From contig JAITDF010000050.1 in the NCBI GenBank assembly GCA_031282705.1, positions 1 to 12,599 on the forward strand: 12,599 bases of DNA, given 5' to 3'. Source of the stretch: Opitutaceae bacterium (GTDB lineage Bacteria; Verrucomicrobiota; Verrucomicrobiia; Opitutales; Opitutaceae). This document shows, one piece after another, positions 1 to 6,512 of the stretch. A program made the position numbers and the translations under genes. The notes under the pieces are model-generated. The model was not told where the DNA came from and made no database searches. It saw only the letters and a program-made list of their open reading frames with translations. Every line of letters starts with the position of its first letter. Position 1 is the stretch's first letter.

Positions 1-218
1 CCAAAGCCGACGCGGGAGGCATGGTTTTTTCAAAGCGCCCGACCGGGGCGGCGGGGTGGCGGCGTTTTGAGTTGCGCCGGGCGGGCGGGCGGGTGACGGG
101 GACGGGCGGCGGCGGGACGGGTGGCGGCGGGGCGGCGGGGGCGTTTTCCGGCTTGTCGGCGCCGGGGCGCGCGTGTTTGTCTCCACCGGTTGCAGCCCCC
201 CTGTTTCCCGTTCACAAG

Positions 219-1079
219 ATGCCCGACGCCAATTTTCGCAAACTTTCCGATCTCCGCGCCTTGCTGGAATCTTTCGGGGCGGCGCGCGCCGCGCGGCGCG
301 CCGCCACCGAGCCCGCGCTCATGGAGGGGCTGCACGCCGTTTTTTCGCAACTCGGACGCGCCGCCCGGCGGGGCGATTGCGCGGGTTGCCGCGAGGCCGA
401 CGCCAGGTTGCACGAGTTCATCATGGAGATGGCGGATGTGCCCGGTCTGGCCGGGGCGTGGAAACTCGTGTGGGAGGAGCTCACGGCTTTCTATCAGCCG
501 CGTTTCGACCAGGACGTGGCCGGCTGGCGGAGGTGCATCATCGAGCACGAATACCTGGTGGAGACCATCAGGCTGGGCGAGCCCACCGCCGCCGAGGAGG
601 CGGTGCGCTATCATGTCGAGGCGACGTGGGTGAGCCTTTCGGCGTCGTTGCGCCAGCCGGTTGCCGCGGGGGGCGATCCGCTTTACCTGGCCACCCGGCA
701 CATGGCGGCGCATTTGCAGCATCCGTTGCGGCTCGACGAGGTGGCGGCGCGGGTGGCGTTCACCAGTCCGCGGCATTTGTCGCGCCTTTTTTTCCAGCGT
801 CACGGCATGGGGTTCAAGGCTTGCCTGCAAAAGATGCGCATGGCCAAGGCCGCCGAGTTGCTGGCGGGCACGCGTCTGCCCGGCGCCACGATTGCCAGGC
901 GCGTCGGCTATCACAGCCTGTCGCTTTTCGCCCGGCATTTTGCCCGGCACCACGGTTTTTCCCCGCGAAGGTGGCGGCAGGCGGAGAGCCGTGAGGAAGG
1001 CGGGATCATGGATGCCATCACCGATCCTTTTGCGCAAAAGTGGCGGCAGGCCGGGCGCCGCGGGAGGGCGGGGGCGTGA
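219..1079 (+). CDS. FCD-domain / AraC-type HTH fusion transcriptional regulator
   Basis: This 286-residue protein is probably a ligand-responsive, DNA-binding regulator. Residues about 30-145 look like an FCD all-helical sensor domain, normally the C-terminal half of FadR-type GntR regulators. The four metal or ligand positions of that domain appear intact: D61 and H65 (in DARLH), H110 (IIEHEYL) and H132 (YHVEA). Residues about 155-253 form an AraC/XylS double helix-turn-helix, with LDEVAARVAFTSPRHLSRLF as the first helix pair and IARRVGYHSLSLFARHF as the second. No GntR winged helix precedes the FCD part. I chose the ATG at 219 because the in-frame extension back to 21 is glycine-rich low complexity, and the SD-like GGGAGG there lies only one base from its ATG. 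Natural effectors of FCD domains are often organic or sugar acids; the ligand here is unknown. The downstream cstA is a possible but unproven target. Confidence 0.82.
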   Translation: MPDANFRKLSDLRALLESFGAARAARRAATEPALMEGLHAVFSQLGRAARRGDCAGCREADARLHEFIMEMADVPGLAGAWKLVWEELTAFYQPRFDQDVAGWRRCIIEHEYLVETIRLGEPTAAEEAVRYHVEATWVSLSASLRQPVAAGGDPLYLATRHMAAHLQHPLRLDEVAARVAFTSPRHLSRLFFQRHGMGFKACLQKMRMAKAAELLAGTRLPGATIARRVGYHSLSLFARHFARHHGFSPRRWRQAESREEGGIMDAITDPFAQKWRQAGRRGRAGA

Positions 1080-1160
1080 GGGGGAGTGAGGGAAGATTCA
1101 AGCGTGAAGAGCGAAAGATGAAGGGTGGAAGCCGGGGAAAGCTGCGGTGGTTTCGGGGAA

Positions 1161-1210
1161 ATGGGAGACATGGGAGATATGGGAGATATGGGAGGCATGG
1201 GAGGCATGGG
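1161..1210 (+). repeat. 9-bp tandem repeat (ATGGGAGRY)x5
   Basis: Five consecutive 9-bp units read ATGGGAGAC, ATGGGAGAT, ATGGGAGAT, ATGGGAGGC, ATGGGAGGC, followed by a partial ATGGGG. The same GGAGGCATG unit recurs twice at 1382-1400, just beyond the right arm of the inverted repeat, so the inverted repeat is flanked by related direct repeats. Copy number is likely to vary between strains by slippage. Confidence 0.85.
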
Positions 1211-1382
1211 GTGCAACTGGGAGTGATGCCCCCTCTTTCTTCTTTCTCTTTCTCTTGCTCTTTCCTCTTTATCTTTCAGGCTTCCCGCTTCGCTCGGAAC
1301 TCACTGCCCGTTCCTGACGAAAGATAAAGATAAAGAGAAAGAGGAAAGAAGAAAGGGGGGGCATCACTTTGGGTTGCACCCG
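1209..1382. repeat. Family A element: large imperfect inverted repeat with pyrimidine/purine arms
   Basis: The left arm (1209-1278) begins GGGTGCAACTGGGAGTGATG and runs into an almost pure pyrimidine tract. The right arm (1319-1382) is the imperfect reverse complement: a purine tract ending in CATCACTTTGGGTTGCACCC. The roughly 40-base centre ends with CCTGACGAAAG, which recurs in the related copy near 6406. The arms are about 65 nt and imperfect. The transcript could form a long hairpin, and the mirror-like homopurine/homopyrimidine tracts could adopt triplex DNA. It resembles a MITE or REP-like element, but no transposase is nearby. Confidence 0.75.
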
Positions 1383-1448
1383 GAGGCATGGGAGGCATGG
1401 CGTTTTCCGGGGTGCCGGCGGCGGTGGCGGCGAAATCGGCACGGGAGG

Positions 1449-1471
1449 GCGGGCCGGGCCCGCGCCTTTTT
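1449..1471 (+). terminator. Possible intrinsic terminator or attenuator in the cstA leader
   Basis: GCGGGC (1449-1454), a CGG loop and GCCCGC (1458-1463) form a 6-bp hairpin, followed by GCC and five T residues. It lies 80 bases before the chosen cstA start and reads in the same direction. It could end transcription entering from the left or attenuate a cstA transcript. Hairpins of this composition are common by chance in GC-rich DNA, so confidence is low. Confidence 0.35.
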
Positions 1472-1551
1472 GAATGCGCCCGCCGGTCGCGCGATGGATT
1501 GTGATTGACGTTTCCTTTTTGTTGCCGGTTGGCTCAGGCCGGATTTGCCCC

Positions 1552-3639
1552 ATGAACATGACTGAATCAAAATCGGGAAAAGCAACCCGTCCGCGTCTGT
1601 CGCCGCCGGCGATTGGCTTGTGGGCGGCGGTGGCGGCGCTGCTGGGCGCGGCGGCGGCGGTGATCGCGCTGTCGCGTGGCGAGCCGGTGAACGCCATATG
1701 GGTGGTGATCGCCTCGGTGTGCGTCTTCGCGCTGGCCTACCGTTTTCATTCGGCGTGGCTGATGGCCAGGGTGCTCACGCTCGACGAGACGCGCGCGACG
1801 CCGGCGGTGGCGTTCGAGGACGGGAAGGATTTTGTGAAGACGCACCGGTGGGTGGTCTTCGGGCATCATTTCGCGGCCATCGCCGGGCCGGGGCCGCTGG
1901 TGGGGCCGGTGCTCGCGGCCCAGTTTGGTTATCTGCCGGGGCTGTTGTGGATTCTCGTCGGGGCGACGCTGGGCGGGGCGGTGCATGATTCGCTGGTGCT
2001 GTTTTGCTCGATCCGGCGGCGGGGCAAGTCGCTCGGGCAGATGGTGCGCGAGGAGGTGGGGCCGTTCGCGGGCGCGGTGGCGTTGATCGGCACGGTGGCG
2101 ATCCTGGTCATCATCATCGCGGTGCTGGCGCTGGTGGTGGTGCGGGCGCTGGCGGAGAGTCCGTGGGGGTTGTTCACGATTCTGGCGACGGTGCCCATCG
2201 CGATGGCGATGGGGGTGGGGCTCAAGTCGGGGCGGGTGCATGTGGGGTGGGTGAGCGCGTTCGGGGTGGTGATGCTGCTGCTGTCGGTCGCCGGGGGGAA
2301 ATGGATACAGGGGACGGCGCTGGAGGGGTGGCTGACGCTGGGGGGCGCGCCGCTGGCGTGGGGCATCATGGGCTACGGGTTGCTGGCCAGCGTGCTGCCG
2401 GTGTGGCTGCTGCTGGCGCCGCGCGATTATTTGAGCACGTTCATGAAGATCGGGGCGGTGGCGCTGCTGGGCGTGGCGATTGTTTTTCTGGCGCCGACGC
2501 TGCACATGCCGGCGTTGACGCGGTTCACGGACGGGAGCGGGCCGGTGTTCGCGGGGAAGGTGTTTCCGTTTTGTTTCATCACCATCGCGTGCGCGGCGGT
2601 GTCGGGTTTCCATGCGTTGATTTCGTCGGGGACGACGCCGAAGCTGCTGGCGCGGGAGGCGGACATCCGGGTGGTGGGCTACGGGGCGATGGTGACGGAG
2701 ATGCTGGTGGGGGTGATGGCGCTGGTCGCGGCGTGCGCGATGCAGCCGGGGGAGTATTTCGCCATCAACATGGCCGGGGCGCCGGCGGAGGTGACGGCGC
2801 GGGTGACGGAGCTGGGCTTCCCGGTGAGCGAGGGGCAGATGGCGCGGCTCGCCGCCGACGTGGGCGAGAAGACCATGATCGGGCGCACGGGCGGGGCGCC
2901 GACGTTCGCAGTGGGCATGGCGCGGATGTTTTCGGGGGTGCTTGGGAGCCCGGCGGCGATGGCGTTGTGGTATCATTTTGCGATCATGTTCGAGGCGTTG
3001 TTCATATTGACGACGATCGACGCGGGCACGCGGGTGGGGCGGTTTCTGGTGCAGGATTTGCTGGGCGGGGTGTGGAAGCCGCTGGGCGACACGCGCTCGG
3101 CGGCGGCGAGCTGGGCGGCGAGCGTGCTGTTCGTGGCGGCGTGGGGGTGGTTTTTGTATCAGGGGGTGGTCGATCCGCACGGGGGCATCAATTCGCTGTG
3201 GCCGATTTTCGGGGTGGCGAACCAGTTGCTGGCGGTGATCGCGCTGTCGCTGGGGGCGACGGTGCTCATCAAGATGGGGCGGGCGCGCTACGCGTGGGTG
3301 GCGTGGCTGCCGCTGGGCTGGCTGCTGTCGGTGACGATGACGGCGGGCTGGCAGAAGATTTTCGCGGCGGACCCGCGGCTGGGTTTTTTGAGCGCGGCGC
3401 GGGAGCTGGCGGGGAAGATCGAGGCCGCCGGCGGCGGCGCCGGCGCGGCGGAGCAGGTGGCGCAGTGGCGGCACCTCATGCTCAACAATTACATAAACAC
3501 CACGGTGACGGCGACGTTTCTGGTGCTGGTGCTGCTCATCGTGGGGGCCAGCGCGCGCACGTGGTGGCTCATGCTGGCGAGGGGCCGGGTCATCCCTTTG
3601 CGCGAGGAGCCGCGCGTGCAGGCGGCGGGCGGCGGATAG
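1552..3639 (+). CDS. cstA: CstA-family carbon starvation protein (peptide/pyruvate transporter)
   Basis: This 695-residue, very hydrophobic inner-membrane protein belongs to the CstA/BtsT family, whose characterised members import peptides or pyruvate. E. coli CstA is about 700 residues, so the length is normal. Family signatures include DGKDFVKTHRWVVFGHHFAA (residues 90-109) followed by IAGPGPLVGPVLAAQFGYLP, then GGAVHD (141-146), the loop RRRGKSLGQM, FCFITIACAAVSGFHALISS, GTTPKLL, GRTGGAPTFAVGMA and GVANQLLAVIALS. The many hydrophobic segments continue to NNYINTTVTATFLVLVLL near the C terminus. I chose the ATG at 1552 (MNMTES); an ATG six bases on is equally possible. The frame continues back to 1474, but that extension is not family-like. 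Neither start has a strong SD sequence. The gene appears monocistronic. The family is classically induced on carbon limitation; no regulatory site is recognisable. Confidence 0.95.
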   Translation: MNMTESKSGKATRPRLSPPAIGLWAAVAALLGAAAAVIALSRGEPVNAIWVVIASVCVFALAYRFHSAWLMARVLTLDETRATPAVAFEDGKDFVKTHRWVVFGHHFAAIAGPGPLVGPVLAAQFGYLPGLLWILVGATLGGAVHDSLVLFCSIRRRGKSLGQMVREEVGPFAGAVALIGTVAILVIIIAVLALVVVRALAESPWGLFTILATVPIAMAMGVGLKSGRVHVGWVSAFGVVMLLLSVAGGKWIQGTALEGWLTLGGAPLAWGIMGYGLLASVLPVWLLLAPRDYLSTFMKIGAVALLGVAIVFLAPTLHMPALTRFTDGSGPVFAGKVFPFCFITIACAAVSGFHALISSGTTPKLLAREADIRVVGYGAMVTEMLVGVMALVAACAMQPGEYFAINMAGAPAEVTARVTELGFPVSEGQMARLAADVGEKTMIGRTGGAPTFAVGMARMFSGVLGSPAAMALWYHFAIMFEALFILTTIDAGTRVGRFLVQDLLGGVWKPLGDTRSAAASWAASVLFVAAWGWFLYQGVVDPHGGINSLWPIFGVANQLLAVIALSLGATVLIKMGRARYAWVAWLPLGWLLSVTMTAGWQKIFAADPRLGFLSAARELAGKIEAAGGGAGAAEQVAQWRHLMLNNYINTTVTATFLVLVLLIVGASARTWWLMLARGRVIPLREEPRVQAAGGG

Positions 3640-3773
3640 CGCGCGTTGCCGGGCGGAAGCGGCGGGTCTGGCGGCAGGGGCGGGTCGCCCGCGGGCTTGG
3701 TGACTTGGTGTTTTCCCGGAGGAACACAGGCGGCCGCCCGTGCCACCCGGCCCGCCGCATACCGGGGTTCCCG

Positions 3774-3814
3774 ATAAAAACGCGCCGCGGACACCATGCG
3801 GCGTCCGCGGCGCG
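3774..3814 (-). terminator. Intrinsic terminator of the hsp20 operon
   Basis: CGCGCCGCGGAC (3781-3792) and GTCCGCGGCGCG (3803-3814) form a perfect 12-bp stem with a 10-base loop. On the minus strand the stem is followed by TTTTTAT, the classic rho-independent pattern. It lies 45 bases beyond the second hsp20 stop codon. On the plus strand no T-run follows, so it does not serve cstA. Confidence 0.85.
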
Positions 3815-3858
3815 TCCGGGCGGGTGAAGCGCCGGCGTCAAAACCTGCGCGGCGTGCC

Positions 3859-4269
3859 TCAGCCCACCGCGATTTTGCGCGGCTTGCGCGATTCCGCCTT
3901 CGGGAGCGTGGCGCGCAGCACGCCGTCGGCCAGCTCGGCGCGGATTTTTTCCACGTCGATCGCATTGTCGTGGCGCAGCTCCAGCACGAAGGGCCGGTCG
4001 GTCGTCTCGCGATGCAGCGCCGTCCAATCCTGCGGCTGCCGCCATGCGACGCCGCCGCGGATGACGAGCACGCCGTCGTGGTCGGTGATGTCGAGCGTGT
4101 CCTTGCCCACGCCGGGCAGCTGGACGGTGAGCGCCCAGGCGTCGTCGCCGGCGGGCTTCACCTCATAATAGGGACGGGTGCCGGGCGTCTGCGCCGCGCT
4201 GTCGTCGCCGGCGGCGGCGGCGGAGGGCTGGTGTTTGAACGAGGGGACGAGTGAGTTGAACAGTGTCAT
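3859..4269 (-). CDS. Small heat-shock protein, Hsp20/alpha-crystallin family (second gene of pair)
   Basis: This 136-residue cytoplasmic holdase-type chaperone would bind unfolding proteins without using ATP. A short variable N terminus rich in Ala, Ser and Pro (residues 1-32) precedes the alpha-crystallin domain (about 34-125). That domain contains VQLPGVGKDTLDITDHDGVL and the conserved late strand IRAELADGVLRATLPK. The C-terminal tail holds an I-x-V anchor (I133, V135) used in oligomer assembly. The start at 4269 is well supported by AGGAGG placed optimally upstream. The gene lies 102 bases downstream of the other hsp20, in the same direction and before a strong terminator, so the two probably form an operon. 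The paralogues differ markedly in their N-terminal halves, suggesting distinct substrates or mixed oligomers. The 102-base spacer has no gene and contains TTTGCGGAGTGT twice (4318-4329 and 4332-4343). Confidence 0.93.
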   Translation of the reverse strand: MTLFNSLVPSFKHQPSAAAAGDDSAAQTPGTRPYYEVKPAGDDAWALTVQLPGVGKDTLDITDHDGVLVIRGGVAWRQPQDWTALHRETTDRPFVLELRHDNAIDVEKIRAELADGVLRATLPKAESRKPRKIAVG

Positions 4270-4371
4270 GTTGGTTTCCTCCTGATGAGTGGTTTGTTTT
4301 CGGTGGGTTTGTTTTCCTTTGCGGAGTGTCTTTTGCGGAGTGTTGTTGATGCGCGCCGGAGGGCCGGCGGG

Positions 4372-4812
4372 TCAGTTGACCGAAATCGCGATTTTGCGCG
4401 GTTTGGCCTCCTCCTTTTTCGGCAGGGTGATGGTGAGCACGCCGTTCTCGCTGGTCGCGGTGACTTTGCCTTCCTCCACGCTGTCGGGCAGGTCGATCGC
4501 ACGGCTGACGGAGAAGCTCTCGCCGTCGTTTTCATCCCCGGTTTTGCGCGAGGCGGAGATGTTCAGGCGGCCGTCCACGATCTCGACGTTGATGTCGGAG
4601 CGGGCGATGCCGGGCAGGTGGGCGCGCACGTAGGTGTTTTCCTTGTCCTCGTAGAGGTCGATCGGGAAATTCCCGTCGCCGCGGAGGTCGCCGACGTTGC
4701 CGAGCACGGATTCGAACCAGCGGTCGATTTCGCCTTCCAGGCCGGCCCACGGGCTGCGGCCGCCGAACGCGAGGCCGCGGATGTCGGGTTGGGTGTAGTG
4801 TATGAGTCTCAT
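4372..4812 (-). CDS. Small heat-shock protein, Hsp20/alpha-crystallin family (first gene of pair)
   Basis: This 146-residue Hsp20 chaperone has an N-terminal arm with the family-typical segment EIDRWFESVLG (residues 28-38). The alpha-crystallin domain covers about residues 48-133 (FPIDLYEDKENTYVRAHLPG, then VDGRLNISASRK), with the signature VEEGKVTATSENGVLTITLP. The tail KPRKIAISV provides an I-x-I anchor (I141, I143). The start at 4812 is supported by AAAGGA eight bases upstream. The open frame reaches further back to 5001, but that part is unlike the family. It is the promoter-proximal gene of the two-gene hsp20 operon. A 9-bp inverted repeat lies about 100 bases before its start; I see no CIRCE sequence and no convincing heat-shock sigma promoter. 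Confidence 0.94.
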   Translation of the reverse strand: MRLIHYTQPDIRGLAFGGRSPWAGLEGEIDRWFESVLGNVGDLRGDGNFPIDLYEDKENTYVRAHLPGIARSDINVEIVDGRLNISASRKTGDENDGESFSVSRAIDLPDSVEEGKVTATSENGVLTITLPKKEEAKPRKIAISVN

Positions 4813-4911
4813 GGTGGTTGTCCTTTCTTTGGTTGGTTTCTGGTTGGTTTGGATAAGTTTTGATGAACGGGCTTTTCTGGCCGATGGCATTTGCATAGCC
4901 GGAGCGATGCC

Positions 4912-4933
4912 GGGTTGCCGAGCGCGGCAACCC
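4912..4933. promoter_or_regulatory. Perfect 9-bp inverted repeat in the hsp20 operon leader
   Basis: GGGTTGCCG (4912-4920) and CGGCAACCC (4925-4933) are exact reverse complements separated by AGCG. The site lies 100-121 bases before the hsp20 start codon at 4812. It could be a repressor operator or a stable hairpin in the 5' leader acting as an RNA thermometer, but no known motif was recognised. No T-run follows on either strand, so a terminator is unlikely. The remainder of 4813-5102 shows no gene. Confidence 0.4.
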
Positions 4934-5102
4934 CGCGTCCATGAGCGGGTTGTCTTCCGGGGGGCGGGCGCGGTGCGAAAAAATGTCCGCCTGCGTGTCA
5001 CGGCCGGCGGGAAAAAACGTCACGGTCGCGGCATGACATTTCCCAAGGGGGGGCGGTTCAAAATGGCGGCGGAGCGCTGGAAACAAACCGGCCCGGCCCC
5101 GC

Positions 5103-6209
5103 TCACACGGCGGCCTGCCCGACGATTTCGAGGTTGTAGCCGTCGAGGCCGACGACTTTGCGCGGGTTGTTCGTGAGGAGGCGGATTTTGCGCAGGCCGA
5201 GCGCGGTCAGGATTTGCGCGCCGACGCCGTAATCGCGGAAGCTCAGCGGCGGGTGCCGTTCCCCGGGCGCGGCCGTCAGGCGCCCGACGATTTGCGCGCC
5301 GGAATCGCACGGCTCCATGTAGAGCACGACGCCGCGCTTCTCGCGCGCGATGGCGGCGAGCGACGCGTCGAGCACGCGCGCACTGTCCGTGCCGCGCAGC
5401 CGGAACACGTCGCCGAGCAGGTTCGCGCTGTGCACGCGCACCAGCGCCGGCTCCGGGCCGGGCTCGCCGGCGACGATCGCGTAGTGGCGGCGCCCGTCGA
5501 TCCTGTTGCGGAAAACATGCACGCGGAAATCCCCGTGCACGGACGGAAACGGCGCCTCGCAAACCCGCTCGACCAAGGAATCGCGCCGCACGCGGTGCTC
5601 GATGAGTTGCGCGATGGAAACCATGCGCAGGCCGAATTTTTTCTTGAACCCGATGAGCTCGGGCAGGCGCTGCACGGTGCCGTCGTCGTTGACGAGTTCG
5701 CAAAGGATGCCGACCGGGCGCAGGCCGGCGAGGAGCGCGAGATCGACCGCCGCCTCGGTGTGCCCGGCGCGCTCCAGCACGCCGCCGGGCCGCGCGCGCA
5801 GCGGGAACACGTGGCCGGGCTGCACGAGCTGGTCGGCGCCCGCGTCCGGATCGGCGAGGATGCGGATGGTGCGCGTGCGGTCGTGCGCGCTGATGCCGGT
5901 GGAAATGCCGCCGGCGGCGTCCACGCTCACGGTGTAATCGGTGCGCTGCGCCTCGCGGTTTTGCTGCACCATGGGGCCGAGCCCGAGGCGGCGGAGCTGC
6001 GGCTCGAGCGCGGGCACGCAGACGATGCCGCTGCCGTAGCGAATCATCATGTTGACCTTCTCGGGCGTCGCCTTCTCCGCGGCCATGATGAGGTCGCCCT
6101 CGTTTTCGCGGTTCTCGTCGTCGGTGACGATGATGAGTTTGCCGTCGGCGATGTCCTGGACGGCCGACTCGATGGAATCAAACGAAGACTGAATGCTGGA
6201 AACGGGCAT
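5103..6209 (-). CDS. ribB: 3,4-dihydroxy-2-butanone-4-phosphate synthase with degenerate GTP cyclohydrolase II-like domain (RibBX type)
   Basis: The enzyme makes the four-carbon riboflavin precursor from ribulose 5-phosphate. Of its 368 residues, about 1-206 form a complete DHBP synthase domain. It has the acidic loop DDENRENEGDLI (30-41), TDYTVSVDAAGGISTGISA (90-108), PGHVFPLRA (131-139) and GHTEAAVDL (149-157). The C-terminal half (about 220-365) has the GTP cyclohydrolase II fold outline, with LVRVHSANLLGDVF and RLLTNNPRK. However, the three zinc cysteines of the usual HSEC...RCDC pattern are N263, T274 and S276, and the EGRGIG loop is missing. It is therefore unlikely to have cyclohydrolase activity, like the RibBX proteins described from Proteobacteria. 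A separate RibA would be needed elsewhere. The start at 6209 gives a normal N terminus but lacks an SD sequence. No FMN riboswitch is recognisable upstream. Confidence 0.93.
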   Translation of the reverse strand: MPVSSIQSSFDSIESAVQDIADGKLIIVTDDENRENEGDLIMAAEKATPEKVNMMIRYGSGIVCVPALEPQLRRLGLGPMVQQNREAQRTDYTVSVDAAGGISTGISAHDRTRTIRILADPDAGADQLVQPGHVFPLRARPGGVLERAGHTEAAVDLALLAGLRPVGILCELVNDDGTVQRLPELIGFKKKFGLRMVSIAQLIEHRVRRDSLVERVCEAPFPSVHGDFRVHVFRNRIDGRRHYAIVAGEPGPEPALVRVHSANLLGDVFRLRGTDSARVLDASLAAIAREKRGVVLYMEPCDSGAQIVGRLTAAPGERHPPLSFRDYGVGAQILTALGLRKIRLLTNNPRKVVGLDGYNLEIVGQAAV

Positions 6210-6284
6210 GGGAAAAGGATTGCGCCAAGCCTCGCCCGCCGCGCCCCGGCATGTCAATGCGGGCCTGCAAACCGGCCGGACGGG

Positions 6285-6440
6285 GGGGCAACAGGAAGTG
6301 ATGTCACTCCCTCAAAAGGCGGGTGCAACCCAAAGTGAGCCCCCCCCCTCTTTCTTCTTTCCTCTTTATCTTTATCCTTCTCTTTCCTCTTTCCCCCGGC
6401 ACACACCTGACGAAAGAAGAACGAGAAAAAGGAACGAGAA
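6285..6440 (+). repeat. Family A repeat copy with long pyrimidine tract
   Basis: The segment 6289-6333 matches 7816-7860 over 45 bases with a single difference, including 36 identical bases (6298-6333 and 7825-7860). It includes GGGTGCAACCCAAAGTGAG, then a roughly 65-base almost pure pyrimidine tract (6340-6398). A degenerate purine arm starts with CCTGACGAAAGAAG, as in the copy at 1209-1382, but the closing TTGCACC end is absent here. Confidence 0.8.
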
Positions 6441-6469
6441 CGGACGCCGCCGCGCCCCATCAGCCAGTA

Positions 6470-6510
6470 TAAAAACAAGGCGGAACCAAAGGCGCAACCA
6501 AGGTCGCGCC
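6470..6510 (-). terminator. Probable intrinsic terminator after trpB
   Basis: On the minus strand GGCGCGACC (6510-6502) can pair with GGTTGCGCC (6499-6491), using one G-T wobble. TTTGG follows immediately, and a stronger TTGTTTTTAT run comes about 15 bases later. The hairpin starts two bases past the trpB stop codon. The position is right, but the distance to the main T-run is longer than ideal. Confidence 0.5.
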
Positions 6511-6512
6511 GA

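Larger units (their letters stand above)
1080..1551. other. Repeat-rich intergenic region upstream of cstA
   Basis: No credible gene lies in these 472 bases; the short open frames here are made of the repeats themselves. In order it contains five 9-bp tandem repeats, a large inverted repeat with pyrimidine/purine arms, two further copies of the GGAGGCATG-type repeat at 1382-1400, and a possible intrinsic hairpin just before the cstA leader. Confidence 0.7.
6210..6512. other. Intergenic region between ribB and trpB
   Basis: These roughly 300 bases hold a family A repeat copy (6285-6440) and the presumed trpB terminator (6470-6510). I see no coding sequence, and no FMN-type leader structure for ribB on the minus strand. 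Confidence 0.7.

Noticed and set aside
21..218. N-terminal extension of the FCD-AraC regulator from the ATG at 21
   Set aside because: It is glycine-rich low complexity from GC-rich DNA, its SD-like sequence is only one base from the ATG, and the FCD region starts well after the ATG at 219.
1160..1400. CRISPR array
   Set aside because: The 9-bp units are contiguous without spacers and there are no cas genes; this is a simple tandem repeat.
1567..3474. 635-residue open frame on the minus strand opposite cstA
   Set aside because: Its composition is dominated by Arg, His, Pro and Gln, the mirror of a GC-rich hydrophobic gene; it matches no family and lies opposite an unmistakable CstA.
2004..3827. 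607-residue plus-strand frame overlapping cstA
   Set aside because: It is Gly/Ala/Arg/Asp-rich, shifted-frame translation of cstA with no domain pattern.
5214..6338. 374-residue plus-strand frame opposite ribB
   Set aside because: It is an antisense shadow of the ribB codons, with no recognisable motif.
6210..6512. FMN riboswitch upstream of ribB
   Set aside because: The conserved RFN blocks are not visible on the minus strand; the GC-rich leader is explained by repeats.
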